64,000 nt of DNA, from positions 620,001-684,000 of the forward strand of contig NZ_RJVQ01000001.1 in the NCBI RefSeq assembly GCF_003856525.1, read 5' to 3'. Numbering within the stretch: the stretch's first letter is position 1; each line of letters starts with the position of its first letter. The DNA is from Vibrio viridaestus. Lineage in GTDB: Bacteria > Pseudomonadota > Gammaproteobacteria > Enterobacterales > Vibrionaceae. The notes beneath the pieces are model-generated. The model saw only the letters and a list, made by a program, of their open reading frames with translations. It was not told the origin of the DNA and did not search any database. Position numbers and translations under genes: made by a program. Shown here piece after piece: positions 41,883 through 51,273 of this stretch.

Positions 41883-44336
41883 TCAACGACTGACGGATTC
41901 AAGCTTCCAGATATTATTCACGTAATCACGAATACTACGGTCAGAACTGAATTTACCAGTAAGAGCCGTATTCAGAATCGCCATCTTCGCCCAACGTGCT
42001 TCGTCTCTGTAGGCATGATCGAGATCCTTTTGCGCATCAATATAAGAGGCAAAATCCGCCAGCACTAAGTAAGGATCACCACCATTTAAAAGGCTATCGT
42101 AAGTGGCTTTTAGCTGACCAGGAATACCTGGAGTAAACTCCTCCCCTACTAACAGGTCAAGCGAGGCTTTTAGGAGTGGATCCGCATTGTAATAGTCATA
42201 CGGGTTGTAACCTTTTGCCCTGAGCTGTTCTACTTCATCCACTTCAAGGCCAAAAATGAAGATATTATCGTCACCAACCTCTTCACGAATTTCAACGTTC
42301 GCCCCATCCATCGTACCTATCGTCAGGGCTCCGTTCATTGCCATCTTCATATTACCGGTACCAGACGCTTCTTTACCCGCTGTCGAAATCTGTTCAGAGA
42401 CATCGGCAGCCGGAATCATCAGCTCAGCAATGCTGACGCGATAATCAGGAACGAAGACAATTTTTATTTTGTCATTAACTCTCTCATCTGAATTTATCTT
42501 CTCAGCGATTTTATTAATTGCGAAAATAATTTCCTTCGCTAAGTAGTAACCGGGTGCAGCCTTAGCACCGAAGAAAAATACCCGGGGAACCATATCAAAG
42601 TCGGGATCATTGAGAAGCCGGTAGTACAAAGACAGAATATGAAGCATATTTAGGTGCTGTCTTTTGTATTCATGTAAGCGTTTGATTTGCACATCAAAAA
42701 TGGCGTTCACATCGAGTTTAATCCCCATATGTTCACTTACCCAATCGGCTAAGCGTTGCTTATTTTCTTTCTTAACTGCCATGAATTCCTTCTGGAATTG
42801 AGTGTCATCAGCGTCTTTGGCTAATGCCGCCAGTTCTTCCAGTTTGGTTGGCCAACCATCGCCGAGTTTGTTAGTGATTAAGGACGATAGACCAGGATTA
42901 CAGAATTGAATCCAGCGTCGAGGGGTAACCCCATTGGTGACGTTTTGTAGCTTGCCCGGATATAACTCGTTAAATTCAGGAAACAGATCCTGCTTAACCA
43001 ATTCAGAGTGCAACGCGGCAACACCATTAACGGCATACGATCCGACCACACTCAAGTTGGCCATACGCACCATACGGTGGAATCCTTCCTGAATAATGGA
43101 TAGTTTTTGTTGCTTAGACACATCCCCTGGCCATTTAGCCCGAACTTCTTCCAAGAAATGGAAGTTGATGTCATAAATAATTTCCATATGCCGAGGGAGC
43201 AAACGCAAGATCAGAGACTCATCCCAGGTTTCAAGCGCTTCAGGCAATAGTGTATGGTTGGTATAAGCAAATGTTTTGCTGCAGATCGCCCAGGCGTCAT
43301 CCCAACTCATACCTTTTTCATCAATAAAGATACGCATCAGTTCAGGAATGGCGATCGTAGGATGGGTATCGTTCAACTGGATGGTTTCATGTTTAGGTAA
43401 ATCTTCCAACGCATATCCCGCCGATTCATGACGACGTAAAATGTCGCGAATTGAAGCGGCACTATGAAAATACTGCTGCATTAAACGCAGAGTTTTACCT
43501 TTCTCATGGTTATCATTTGGATACAGTACTTTGGTAATGTTACCTGCATCGATCAGGGCATGCTGAGCCTCGAAGTAGTTTCCGTTATTGAAGCTTTCAA
43601 GGGAGAAAGGCGCTATCGCCCGACATTCCCATAATCGCAATGGATAGACGGTATCACTTTTGTACCCTACAACCGGTAAATCCCAAGGCATCGCTTTTAC
43701 TGTCATACCCGGAACCCAAACTTTTTTATCAACACCATTCTCGTTGACGACTTCTACATACCCATAAAAGCCAATTTGCTGCGCGAGATCAGGACGAGGT
43801 ACTTCCCAAGGATATCCTTGAATACCACACCATTCATCAGGAGCCTCTTTCTGCTGACAATTTTCAAAAGACTGCTTAAACAGACCATATTCATAGTGCA
43901 AGCCATATCCCACAGCTGGATATTCCTGCGCGGCCAAGGAATCCATAAAGCAAGCCGCCAAGCGACCTAACCCACCATTACCCAAAGAAGGATCCCTCTC
44001 CTCTTCTAAAAGATCGGTGAGACTCTGGCCCATATCTTTCATGGCATCGTCGATCAACTCATAGACACCCATGTTTAGCAGATTATTCCCTGTAAGGCGT
44101 CCGATCAGAAACTCCAGAGAGAGGTAGTTGACACTTTTTGCCCCAATGATGTTTTGGTCTTTTTCAGTTTGGATAAGGTCAAGAGTGGTGAGTTCTGCCA
44201 AAGCACGAGACATGGCTAAATACCATTCCCGAGATGATGCAGTTTCTGGTGTCGTCGCATAGGTTGATGACAAGTGACGCTTAACGTTTTCTTCAAATAA
44301 CACTTTATCAAATTCTTTCTGCATGACCGGCTTCAT
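41883..44336 (-). CDS. glgP: Glycogen/maltodextrin phosphorylase
   Basis: An 817-residue GT35 phosphorylase that releases glucose-1-phosphate from alpha-1,4 glucans. The pyridoxal-phosphate lysine motif E-A-S-G-T-G-N-M-K-M-A-M-N-G-A is seen at about residues 655-670, and the family regions G-N-G-G-L-G-R-L-A-A-C-F and K-R-L-H-E-Y-K-R-Q are intact. The locus (malT-like gene, phosphorylase, malQ, glgB) matches the maltodextrin locus of V. cholerae chromosome II, where the gene is called malP; function as maltodextrin or glycogen phosphorylase cannot be separated by sequence alone. GAGG precedes ATG 44336. First gene of the operon. Confidence 0.95.
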   Translation of the reverse strand: MKPVMQKEFDKVLFEENVKRHLSSTYATTPETASSREWYLAMSRALAELTTLDLIQTEKDQNIIGAKSVNYLSLEFLIGRLTGNNLLNMGVYELIDDAMKDMGQSLTDLLEEERDPSLGNGGLGRLAACFMDSLAAQEYPAVGYGLHYEYGLFKQSFENCQQKEAPDEWCGIQGYPWEVPRPDLAQQIGFYGYVEVVNENGVDKKVWVPGMTVKAMPWDLPVVGYKSDTVYPLRLWECRAIAPFSLESFNNGNYFEAQHALIDAGNITKVLYPNDNHEKGKTLRLMQQYFHSAASIRDILRRHESAGYALEDLPKHETIQLNDTHPTIAIPELMRIFIDEKGMSWDDAWAICSKTFAYTNHTLLPEALETWDESLILRLLPRHMEIIYDINFHFLEEVRAKWPGDVSKQQKLSIIQEGFHRMVRMANLSVVGSYAVNGVAALHSELVKQDLFPEFNELYPGKLQNVTNGVTPRRWIQFCNPGLSSLITNKLGDGWPTKLEELAALAKDADDTQFQKEFMAVKKENKQRLADWVSEHMGIKLDVNAIFDVQIKRLHEYKRQHLNMLHILSLYYRLLNDPDFDMVPRVFFFGAKAAPGYYLAKEIIFAINKIAEKINSDERVNDKIKIVFVPDYRVSIAELMIPAADVSEQISTAGKEASGTGNMKMAMNGALTIGTMDGANVEIREEVGDDNIFIFGLEVDEVEQLRAKGYNPYDYYNADPLLKASLDLLVGEEFTPGIPGQLKATYDSLLNGGDPYLVLADFASYIDAQKDLDHAYRDEARWAKMAILNTALTGKFSSDRSIRDYVNNIWKLESVSR

Positions 44337-44468
44337 GGGTGAACCTCGCTAATTATTAGAGCTGACTTCACCATCCATGCTGCCACATATCGTAGGAACG
44401 TCATCCCCCCTTTTACTTAATTAAAAGAATTAGATCACAGGCGTAGAAGAGATTAAATGGCATCTTTT

Positions 44469-44484
44469 TATGACATAAATCACA
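44469..44484. promoter_or_regulatory. CRP-type site 1
   Basis: TATGACATAAATCACA: one base from TGTGA-N6-TCACA. It lies ~130 bp upstream of glgP. Confidence 0.6.
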
Positions 44485-44563
44485 TAAAAAGGCCAAATAC
44501 AAATTCAATAAGATTTATTTATTTCATTCAAAGGAAAAAACAGGGGATATTAAGGAGGAAAAT

Positions 44564-44599
44564 ATGACTAATTTTCATACATATCTGCACTATATGTGA
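44564..44599 (+). CDS. Possible 11-residue upstream ORF in the MalT-like gene leader
   Basis: AAGGAGG at 44552-44558 lies 5 bases before ATG 44564, which opens an 11-codon frame (MTNFHTYLHYM) ending at TGA 44597-44599, within CRP site 2. Such a perfect ribosome site in a noncoding gap is unusual. It may be a leader peptide or, if transcription starts downstream of it, fortuitous. Confidence 0.35.
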   Translation: MTNFHTYLHYM

Positions 44600-44610
44600 C
44601 TTTAATCACA
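44595..44610. promoter_or_regulatory. CRP-type site 2 (perfect)
   Basis: TGTGACTTTAATCACA matches TGTGA-N6-TCACA at all ten defined bases. It is ~140 bp upstream of the MalT-like gene. Confidence 0.75.
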
Positions 44611-44690
44611 TTATTATTTGAACAAAAAATCATCTCATCGAATTAATTCTGTATAGTTTTATTAAGATTAAGTAAATACACCGCACAAAA

Positions 44691-44706
44691 CGTGACATAA
44701 ATCACA
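44691..44706. promoter_or_regulatory. CRP-type site 3
   Basis: CGTGACATAAATCACA: one base from consensus. It ends ~40 bp upstream of ATG 44749, and shares its centre CATAAATCACA with site 1. Confidence 0.65.
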
Positions 44707-44748
44707 TATTAAGGCGTAGAAGCATTCCATCTAGGATTGGTGTAATTG

Positions 44749-47403
44749 ATGACAGAGATAGGCAGAGGACTAACATTGACCCGTTCAGAGCAAGTCACAA
44801 TACCATCTAACATTAGACTTATATCTGTCCATGCGCCAGCAGGATACGGAAAAACCACTTACGTTAAGCATCTCTTGAGAATGTCAGAACACGTAACCTG
44901 GTATTCTCTGACACCACTAGACAATGACAACACACTCTTCTTTGAGCAATTCTTATCCTCTGTACAAACTGGGTTACAACATCTATTACCCCACACTTTC
45001 AACCAGTTAAATGAATCGACTAACGTCAAGCGTTTATGCCGGGAGTTGATAAAAGAACTGGCCGAGCTTGGACAAAGCCTTATCTTAGTCATTGATAACT
45101 TTCACTTAATATCACAGAGAAAGATTCATGACTTTATTAATCAAATTCTACATTCGAAAACACACCACTTAACGCTTTGCATCATAGGACGGGTAGAACC
45201 GGCAGTTCACTCAGCTCCGCTCAAGATCAACGGTGAATTAATCCATATTGATAGGAACTCACTTACCCTCAGCGAAAAAGATATCGATACGTTTCTTACC
45301 AGCAACTACCCATCAGCACACCTAACACATGAGGATACGAGATTACTAAGCGATTACTGTCGCGGCTGGATATCCCCTTTAATTTTGATCATGGATGATG
45401 TCGCTCGAGATCCAGCCTTATTAAAGCTAGCACATCAGGAAGGTATTCATAAATTACACTGTGCAGCGTTGAATCAGTACATCGAGAGTGAAATTTTCAG
45501 TTTATTCAGAAGAGGTATAGGGAATCTTTGTCTCCAATTGACGCTGTTACCGCAATTTTCCCAACAGCAATTAGAATTCCTTTGTCAATTGAACGGACTA
45601 AACGCTGAGAAAGTCAAAGACGAATTAATGAAACTTGATTTGATTGAGAGAAACAAAGAGCAAATCCATCGCTATCACTTTCACCCATTATTTCGTCAAT
45701 ACTGCGATGTGCATAGATTAGCCCATCATTCGGCTCGCTCAGTGATATTGCTCTCTCAGGCTGTTGACTCTTTAGTAAATGAAAATCTCGTCGTTGAAGC
45801 GGTACAGATCGCCATAAAATATGAATTGAATGAGAAGTTGCTGAGTCTTATCGAGAACGCAGGCTGGACATTACTGAATAATCTGAATTTTGTCATTCTC
45901 AAGCAAGCCCTAGAAACTATCCCTAATCAAACACAAAGAAACAGAGAGCTGAATCTACTCTCATTGTGGTTGGCCGTCTCATTAGGCCATGAAAGTCAGG
46001 TCGAGGATAAGTTAAATGATAATCAAGCACATAATGATTGGCCACATGGAGACCACGAATATACGGCTCAAATCAACGTGCTAAAAGCTCATATAGCCCT
46101 GACACACGATCAAGTAGACACGGCCATGACCTGCGCTGAAGACGCCTTGATCAACCTTGATCATGCTTCCTACAGAGCGCGATGTATAGCGACATCGATA
46201 ACGGGTAAAGTAAACCAACTCTATGGCCGTCTTGAACAAGCATTATCGCTAATGCAGCAGACCGAACGCTACGCTCGCCAATACCGACTGCCAGAGCAAA
46301 TACTGTCGGCATTGATTCAACAAAGCGAAATATATTTGGCTAAAGGGTTATTGAGTACCTGTGAAGACACTCTAAATAAAGCCTCTGACCTGATGAACGA
46401 CTATCACTTTCCTTGCGGTAGTCTATATCACAAACTGATGACCAAAATTCGTACCGAGCTTTATATTGAAACCGGAGACTTAACCAAAGCGCGTAAATGG
46501 ATTCAAGAAAGCCTAAAGGCAGATGAAAGTCCTCTACTTCGTATTTGTCTGGCAAAAACGGAATTACTACTGCAGAGACAACAAGATCTGTCTTCAACGC
46601 TCATTCAATGTCCAGATCCCAGCTCTTCGGAGATCCATCCAGAGTGGCAGAGCTATACTTCTGAGGTTTTTCTATTTTCTTGGGCATATCTTAAAGAGAA
46701 TCAGACCAGCATTACGCATTGGCTTTCACAGGCGAACAAACTAAGTAATCCAATCAATCACTTTAGCCAGAGAAATCATAGAAATATTGCTCTGGCTTAT
46801 TTGTATAGCGGGGATTTATCACAAAGTGAGCAGTTACTTACTACTGCAATCACAAATGCTAAAGACCTTGGACTATACATTGATTTATACCGAGACTTAG
46901 TCTTAAGAGCACACCTTTACTCTGAACAATCAAAAGACGATCTGGCACTGGAAGAATTCAAACAGGCCATAAAACTCAGCAGCAAACTGAATTGCTATGG
47001 ATACTATTTGCTATTCACTCCTTGGGTAGAAATCTTTGTTGATCAATGCCTAAACGATCAATCAGCAGATTTTACACGAATCGAGCTACATCATTTAGAA
47101 AGAATAAATACGATGCTTGAGGTGAGTTCCAATAATATTGTAGAGCCCTCACAAATGCATGCCAGCCAGTTATCAAGCAGAATAATTCAGTATCAAGAGG
47201 CTCAAGGAGCAGCTCTTACTCAACGGGAAGTATCAATACTTTGTTTGATTTACTCAGGATGGAAAAATGACGAGATTGCAAATAGCTATGATATTGCCCC
47301 ATCTACAGTCAAAACGCATATTAGAAACCTGTACCAAAAACTTGGCGTCATAAACAGAAAGCAAGCAAAGCAGCTAGTTGATACGATCCTAAATAGTAGA
47401 TAA
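44749..47403 (+). CDS. MalT-like LuxR-family ATP-dependent transcriptional activator
   Basis: An 884-residue STAND-type regulator with the MalT layout: an N-terminal NTPase domain with P-loop A-P-A-G-Y-G-K-T-T at residues 29-37 and Walker B L-I-L-V-I-D-N-F-H, a winged-helix region, a long superhelical TPR-like sensor domain (about 330-800), and a C-terminal LuxR helix-turn-helix (L-T-Q-R-E-V-S-I-L-C-L-I-Y-S-G-W-K-N-D-E-I-A, then S-T-V-K-T-H-I-R-N-L-Y-Q-K-L). It occupies the place of malT beside glgP-malQ-glgB, but its N-terminus lacks the usual MalT leader S-K-L-T-R-P and much of the sequence looks divergent, so I do not give the symbol. ATG 44749 is preceded by an in-frame TTG at 44746. Preceded by CRP-type sites. 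Confidence 0.8.
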   Translation: MTEIGRGLTLTRSEQVTIPSNIRLISVHAPAGYGKTTYVKHLLRMSEHVTWYSLTPLDNDNTLFFEQFLSSVQTGLQHLLPHTFNQLNESTNVKRLCRELIKELAELGQSLILVIDNFHLISQRKIHDFINQILHSKTHHLTLCIIGRVEPAVHSAPLKINGELIHIDRNSLTLSEKDIDTFLTSNYPSAHLTHEDTRLLSDYCRGWISPLILIMDDVARDPALLKLAHQEGIHKLHCAALNQYIESEIFSLFRRGIGNLCLQLTLLPQFSQQQLEFLCQLNGLNAEKVKDELMKLDLIERNKEQIHRYHFHPLFRQYCDVHRLAHHSARSVILLSQAVDSLVNENLVVEAVQIAIKYELNEKLLSLIENAGWTLLNNLNFVILKQALETIPNQTQRNRELNLLSLWLAVSLGHESQVEDKLNDNQAHNDWPHGDHEYTAQINVLKAHIALTHDQVDTAMTCAEDALINLDHASYRARCIATSITGKVNQLYGRLEQALSLMQQTERYARQYRLPEQILSALIQQSEIYLAKGLLSTCEDTLNKASDLMNDYHFPCGSLYHKLMTKIRTELYIETGDLTKARKWIQESLKADESPLLRICLAKTELLLQRQQDLSSTLIQCPDPSSSEIHPEWQSYTSEVFLFSWAYLKENQTSITHWLSQANKLSNPINHFSQRNHRNIALAYLYSGDLSQSEQLLTTAITNAKDLGLYIDLYRDLVLRAHLYSEQSKDDLALEEFKQAIKLSSKLNCYGYYLLFTPWVEIFVDQCLNDQSADFTRIELHHLERINTMLEVSSNNIVEPSQMHASQLSSRIIQYQEAQGAALTQREVSILCLIYSGWKNDEIANSYDIAPSTVKTHIRNLYQKLGVINRKQAKQLVDTILNSR

Positions 47404-47405
47404 CA

Positions 47406-47433
47406 AAACGGGCTATCTCTCGATAGCCCGTTT
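47406..47433. terminator. Bidirectional terminator between the MalT-like gene and cyoE
   Basis: A perfect 11-bp stem AAACGGGCTAT / ATAGCCCGTTT with a 6-base loop sits between convergent stops at 47403 and 47461. Confidence 0.88.
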
Positions 47434-47460
47434 ACATATGCTTAAAAGCGACTGTAAAGC

Positions 47461-48327
47461 TTATACAGCGATAGGGATTAATTCTACGCCTAGCACTATA
47501 CTTACACCCATTACAACAATTAGAGACGTTTTGAAGACGGATTTAGACCAATCAACAAGATTATCTTCATTCATACTTCTAAAGGTTACTCGAGTCCACA
47601 TGAAACAGACCGCCGCGGCAACAGCCAGATACTCATATCCAGTATTACCGAAAACATACAACGCAAGTGCCAGCAAGTTGAACAAAACAACATAAGCCAT
47701 CATGTGTTTTCTTGCTTTTTCGATTCCGTCCACCAGAGGTAAAACAGGAATGTTTGCATTTGCGTAGTCTTTCATACGGAACATTGCAATTGCGTATGAG
47801 TGAGGCATTTGCCAAATACAGAATAGCAGGAACAAAATAACCGCTTCTAAACTGATGTAGTTAGTGACAGCTAAATATCCTACTAACGGTGGTACAGCAC
47901 CAGAAATGCTCCCTACTAAAGTTCCATACACCGATGTACGCTTGTACCACATCGTGTAAAAGAAAACGTAGAAGACATACCCAAGCAACACAATAACCGC
48001 GGATAACGGATTCGTTGCTTGGTAAAGTATCGCTGTGCCACCCAGTAGCAACACAAGAGCATAGATGAAAGCGTGGTCAACATTAATGTCACCGATGACC
48101 AGAGAACGGTTTTGCGTACGCGCCATTCTACTGTCTATATCACGGTCAAAAATATTATTGATCACACAACCAGATCCAATCACCAATGCCACACCCACTA
48201 GGGTATAGAACAAAAGTAATGCTGAAGCTGGTTCTGATTTCGCGGCCAGAAAAAATCCGGCCGCGGTTGAAATCAGGTTCCCTACTATGATTCCTGGTTT
48301 TGCGATAGAAAGGTACCCTTTAAGCAT
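47461..48327 (-). CDS. cyoE: Protoheme IX farnesyltransferase (heme O synthase)
   Basis: A 288-residue UbiA-superfamily membrane enzyme with about eight to nine helices that adds a farnesyl group to heme B, giving heme O for the bo3 oxidase. The Asp-rich motif N-x-x-x-D-R-x-x-D is seen as N-N-I-F-D-R-D-I-D (about residues 62-70), then R-M-A-R-T-Q-N-R. Its start is 10 bases after the cyoD stop. Last gene of the cyoABCDE operon. M-L-K-G-Y-L-S-I-A-K-P-G-I is a normal family N-terminus. Confidence 0.96.
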   Translation of the reverse strand: MLKGYLSIAKPGIIVGNLISTAAGFFLAAKSEPASALLLFYTLVGVALVIGSGCVINNIFDRDIDSRMARTQNRSLVIGDINVDHAFIYALVLLLGGTAILYQATNPLSAVIVLLGYVFYVFFYTMWYKRTSVYGTLVGSISGAVPPLVGYLAVTNYISLEAVILFLLFCIWQMPHSYAIAMFRMKDYANANIPVLPLVDGIEKARKHMMAYVVLFNLLALALYVFGNTGYEYLAVAAAVCFMWTRVTFRSMNEDNLVDWSKSVFKTSLIVVMGVSIVLGVELIPIAV

Positions 48328-48336
48328 ATACCGAAC

Positions 48337-48651
48337 CTACATTGCCATGTTGATGTTGAGGTTCCACATAATCCAGATAGAACCTACAATCAAAATCAAA
48401 ACAACCAGTGCAGCAAACACTAACGAGATAAAGTTCCAGCGTCCTTCCTCTGTCTTTACTTCCATATGTAGGAAATAAATAAAGTGAACGAATACTTGAA
48501 CAATCGCACAAGCAAACAAAATTGCGTAAGTCGTACCTTGCGATAAGCTCTGAGTTGCCGCGTAGTAGAACGGAATAATCGTCAGGATAATAGAAGCAAC
48601 GAAGCCAATGATGTATCCCTTAGAACTTGATTCTACGTGTTGATTACTCAT
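48337..48651 (-). CDS. cyoD: Cytochrome o ubiquinol oxidase subunit IV
   Basis: A 104-residue membrane protein with three hydrophobic helices (about residues 14-35, 42-63 and 75-98) and the family pattern F-V-H-F-I-Y-F-L-H-M. CyoD helps assembly of the copper-heme centre in the bo3 oxidase. The start at 48651 shares a base with the stop of cyoC; the open frame extends upstream, but that part overlaps cyoC. Confidence 0.93.
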   Translation of the reverse strand: MSNQHVESSSKGYIIGFVASIILTIIPFYYAATQSLSQGTTYAILFACAIVQVFVHFIYFLHMEVKTEEGRWNFISLVFAALVVLILIVGSIWIMWNLNINMAM

Positions 48652-49247
48652 TACATCACCCCTACTAGATATACGAATGTGAATACACAGATCCAAACGA
48701 TATCAAGGAAGTGCCAGAATAAACTTAGACAGTTAAAACGTACTTCCATCGTTTCAGTAAGACCCTTCTTGCTTAGTTGCCATAGACAAGTAGCAAGCCA
48801 GATCAAACCAAATGTAACGTGAAGACCGTGAGTACCAACCAACGTAAAGAACGCAGACAGGAACGCACTGTGGTCAGGACCGTGACCATTAGCAATCAAG
48901 TGATGAAACTCATAAATTTCCATACCGATGAAGCCAGCACCAAGGATAAACGTAACGATCATCCATAGTTTTAGACCACCAATATTTTTACGTTTCATCG
49001 CAATCACACCGAAACCAAACGTAATACTACTTAGAAGCAGCAGCATGGTTTCAACGAATACGAACGGCAGTTCAAAAATATCTTTACCGGTAACGCCACC
49101 CGCAGTGGCGTTTTCAAGTACTGCATAGGTTGCAAACAATGTTGCAAACAAAATACAGTCACTCATCAGGTAAATCCAAAAGCCAAACAGCTTATTACCA
49201 CCAGCGTCGTGATGGTGATCGTGATCGGCAGCTGAATTAGCGTGCAT
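48651..49247 (-). CDS. cyoC: Cytochrome o ubiquinol oxidase subunit III
   Basis: A 198-residue heme-copper oxidase subunit III with five predicted helices. The family features E-x-x-E-F (G-M-E-I-Y-E-F-H-H) and T-H-G-L-H-V-T-F-G are present. The N-terminus is His/Asp-rich (H-D-H-H-H-D-A-G-G). Start ATG 49247 has GGAGG 5-6 bases upstream and overlaps the end of cyoB by 11 bases; the longer open frame upstream lies inside cyoB. Confidence 0.94.
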   Translation of the reverse strand: MHANSAADHDHHHDAGGNKLFGFWIYLMSDCILFATLFATYAVLENATAGGVTGKDIFELPFVFVETMLLLLSSITFGFGVIAMKRKNIGGLKLWMIVTFILGAGFIGMEIYEFHHLIANGHGPDHSAFLSAFFTLVGTHGLHVTFGLIWLATCLWQLSKKGLTETMEVRFNCLSLFWHFLDIVWICVFTFVYLVGVM

Positions 49248-51267
49248 ATTTAGCCTCCACGTCTTTATCATTCTTTGCTGAAGCAAGTTGCTTCGCCTTT
49301 TCGACATTTGCTTTGTGTTCAGCCTCAATTTTCTTGATTTCGTCAACTTCTACGTAGTAGTCAACGTCATCGTTGAAGCTATGTTTGATACACGCAACGA
49401 TGATGCCCACAAAACTAATTGCAGCAAGCCACCAGATATACCAAATCATCGCAAAACCGAATACGAGTGACAGAGCAGAGACGATCACACCTGTACCAGT
49501 ATTTTTTGGCATATGAATACGTTCGTACTCGTCTTCACGATCTAACGTGAATTCACCACGCTGTTTCTGATACCAGTAAGAATCGATTTCATTACCTTTA
49601 GGTAGAACAGCAAAGTTATAGAATGGCGGTGGAGAAGAAGTCGACCACTCTAGAGTACGAGCATCCCATGGGTCACCAGTAAGATCGCGATTTTTCTCAC
49701 GGTCGCGAATACTTACGATGAACTGAATTGCCTGACATAGCACACCACATGCAACCAGAGCCGTACCAAACGCAGCTACTGCTAGGAATGGGAAGAACTC
49801 AGGGTTGATGTTTTGGCTGATACGACGAGTCATACCCATAAAGCCAAGAGCATATAGAGGCAAGAACGCAAGGATGAAACCAATCAACCAGAACCAGAAA
49901 GCGCGACGGCCCCATGTTTCATTAAGCGTGAAACCTGTCGCTTTAGGGAACCAGTAAGTGATACCAGCAAAGCAACCGAATACAACACCACCGATAATAA
50001 CGTTATGGAAGTGAGCGATTAGGAACACACTGTTGTGAAGAACGAAGTCGGCACCTGGGACAGCCATCAGTACGCCTGTCATACCACCAATAGAGAACGC
50101 GATTAAGAAACCGATCGTCCAAAGCATTGGTGTTGTGAACGTAATACGACCTTTGTACATGGTAAATAGCCAGTTGAATATCTTAACCCCAGTAGGAATC
50201 GAGATAATCATCGTAGCAATACCAAAGAAGGCGTTCACGTTTGCACCGCCGCCCATCGTAAAGAAGTGATGCAGCCAAACGATGAATGCAAGGATAGTAA
50301 TTACAATCGTTGCCCAAACAAGTGAAGTATAACCAAATAGTTTCTTACGGCTGAATGTAGCGGTAACTTCAGAGAAGACACCAAATACAGGCAGAACAAG
50401 AATATATACTTCAGGGTGACCCCACGCCCAGATAAGGTTGACATACATCATCATGTTGCCGCCCATATCGTTGGTAAAGAAGTGGAACCCTAGGTATCTA
50501 TCCAGCGTTAGAAGTACGATTGTTACCGTCAAAATTGGGAAAGAGATAATGATCAGGATGTTTGCACATAGAGATGCCCAAGTGAATACAGGCATTTTCA
50601 TCAGTGGCATATCCTTTGTTCTCATCTTAAGAATCGTAACAAAGAAGTTAACACCAGTAAGCGTTGTACCTACACCTGAAATCTGCAGCGCCCATATCCA
50701 GTAATCAACCCCGACCCCTGGACTTGCTTGAATTCCAGATAGTGGTGGATATGCTAACCAACCGGTACGACCAAACTCACCTAAACCCAAAGATAGGTTT
50801 GTTAGGATGACACCAACAACAAACAGCCAAAAGCTCAAGTTGTTTAGGTATGGGAACGCAACGTCACGAGCACCAATTTGCAGCGGTACTACAAGGTTCA
50901 TCAGGCCGATAACCAAAGGCATCGCCACGAAGAAAATCATAATAACGCCGTGCGCTGTAAATATTTGATCGTAGTGGTGCGGCGGTAAATAACCAGCTTC
51001 ACCTGCAGCCGAAAGCGCCTGTTGACTACGCATCATTACCGCGTCAGCAAAACCACGAATCAACATGACCATTGCAACAGCAATGTACATAAAACCAAGT
51101 TTTTTATGGTCTACTGATGTAAACCATTCGCTCCATAGATACTGCCACTTACCCATTTTAGTGACCAAGCCAACTACTGAAATGCCCACAAGAGCAATGA
51201 CAGTCAGCGTGATCATGATAATTGGCTCATGATATGGAACGGAGTCTAATGTTAATCTACCAAACAT
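49237..51267 (-). CDS. cyoB: Cytochrome o ubiquinol oxidase subunit I
   Basis: A 676-residue catalytic heme-copper oxidase subunit: it binds heme b, heme o3 and CuB and pumps protons. About 14-15 helices can be traced. Metal-site motifs include T-A-H-G-V-I-M (low-spin heme His), [10 protein letters not shown] (CuB His and cross-linked Tyr), W-L-H-H-F-F (CuB His pair) and I-A-H-F-H-N-V-I (heme o3 and b His). The C-terminal ~50 residues are Lys/Glu-rich. Cyo takes electrons from ubiquinol in high oxygen. It follows cyoA after 6 bases. Confidence 0.97.
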   Translation of the reverse strand: MFGRLTLDSVPYHEPIIMITLTVIALVGISVVGLVTKMGKWQYLWSEWFTSVDHKKLGFMYIAVAMVMLIRGFADAVMMRSQQALSAAGEAGYLPPHHYDQIFTAHGVIMIFFVAMPLVIGLMNLVVPLQIGARDVAFPYLNNLSFWLFVVGVILTNLSLGLGEFGRTGWLAYPPLSGIQASPGVGVDYWIWALQISGVGTTLTGVNFFVTILKMRTKDMPLMKMPVFTWASLCANILIIISFPILTVTIVLLTLDRYLGFHFFTNDMGGNMMMYVNLIWAWGHPEVYILVLPVFGVFSEVTATFSRKKLFGYTSLVWATIVITILAFIVWLHHFFTMGGGANVNAFFGIATMIISIPTGVKIFNWLFTMYKGRITFTTPMLWTIGFLIAFSIGGMTGVLMAVPGADFVLHNSVFLIAHFHNVIIGGVVFGCFAGITYWFPKATGFTLNETWGRRAFWFWLIGFILAFLPLYALGFMGMTRRISQNINPEFFPFLAVAAFGTALVACGVLCQAIQFIVSIRDREKNRDLTGDPWDARTLEWSTSSPPPFYNFAVLPKGNEIDSYWYQKQRGEFTLDREDEYERIHMPKNTGTGVIVSALSLVFGFAMIWYIWWLAAISFVGIIVACIKHSFNDDVDYYVEVDEIKKIEAEHKANVEKAKQLASAKNDKDVEAKYAR

Positions 51268-51273
51268 AATACC

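Larger units (their letters stand above)
44337..44748. promoter_or_regulatory. Divergent control region between glgP and the MalT-like gene
   Basis: About 410 bp containing three CRP-type palindromes (44469, 44595, 44691), a near-match to a MalT box read on the minus strand (GGGGATGACG, 44399-44408, one base from GGGGATGAGG), and a tiny ORF with a perfect ribosome site (44564-44599). The layout fits catabolite control of both divergent units. Confidence 0.7.

Noticed and set aside
44399-44408. Confirmed MalT box
   Set aside because: Only one near-match (one base off) was found and MalT sites normally occur in groups, so I mention it without listing it as a feature.
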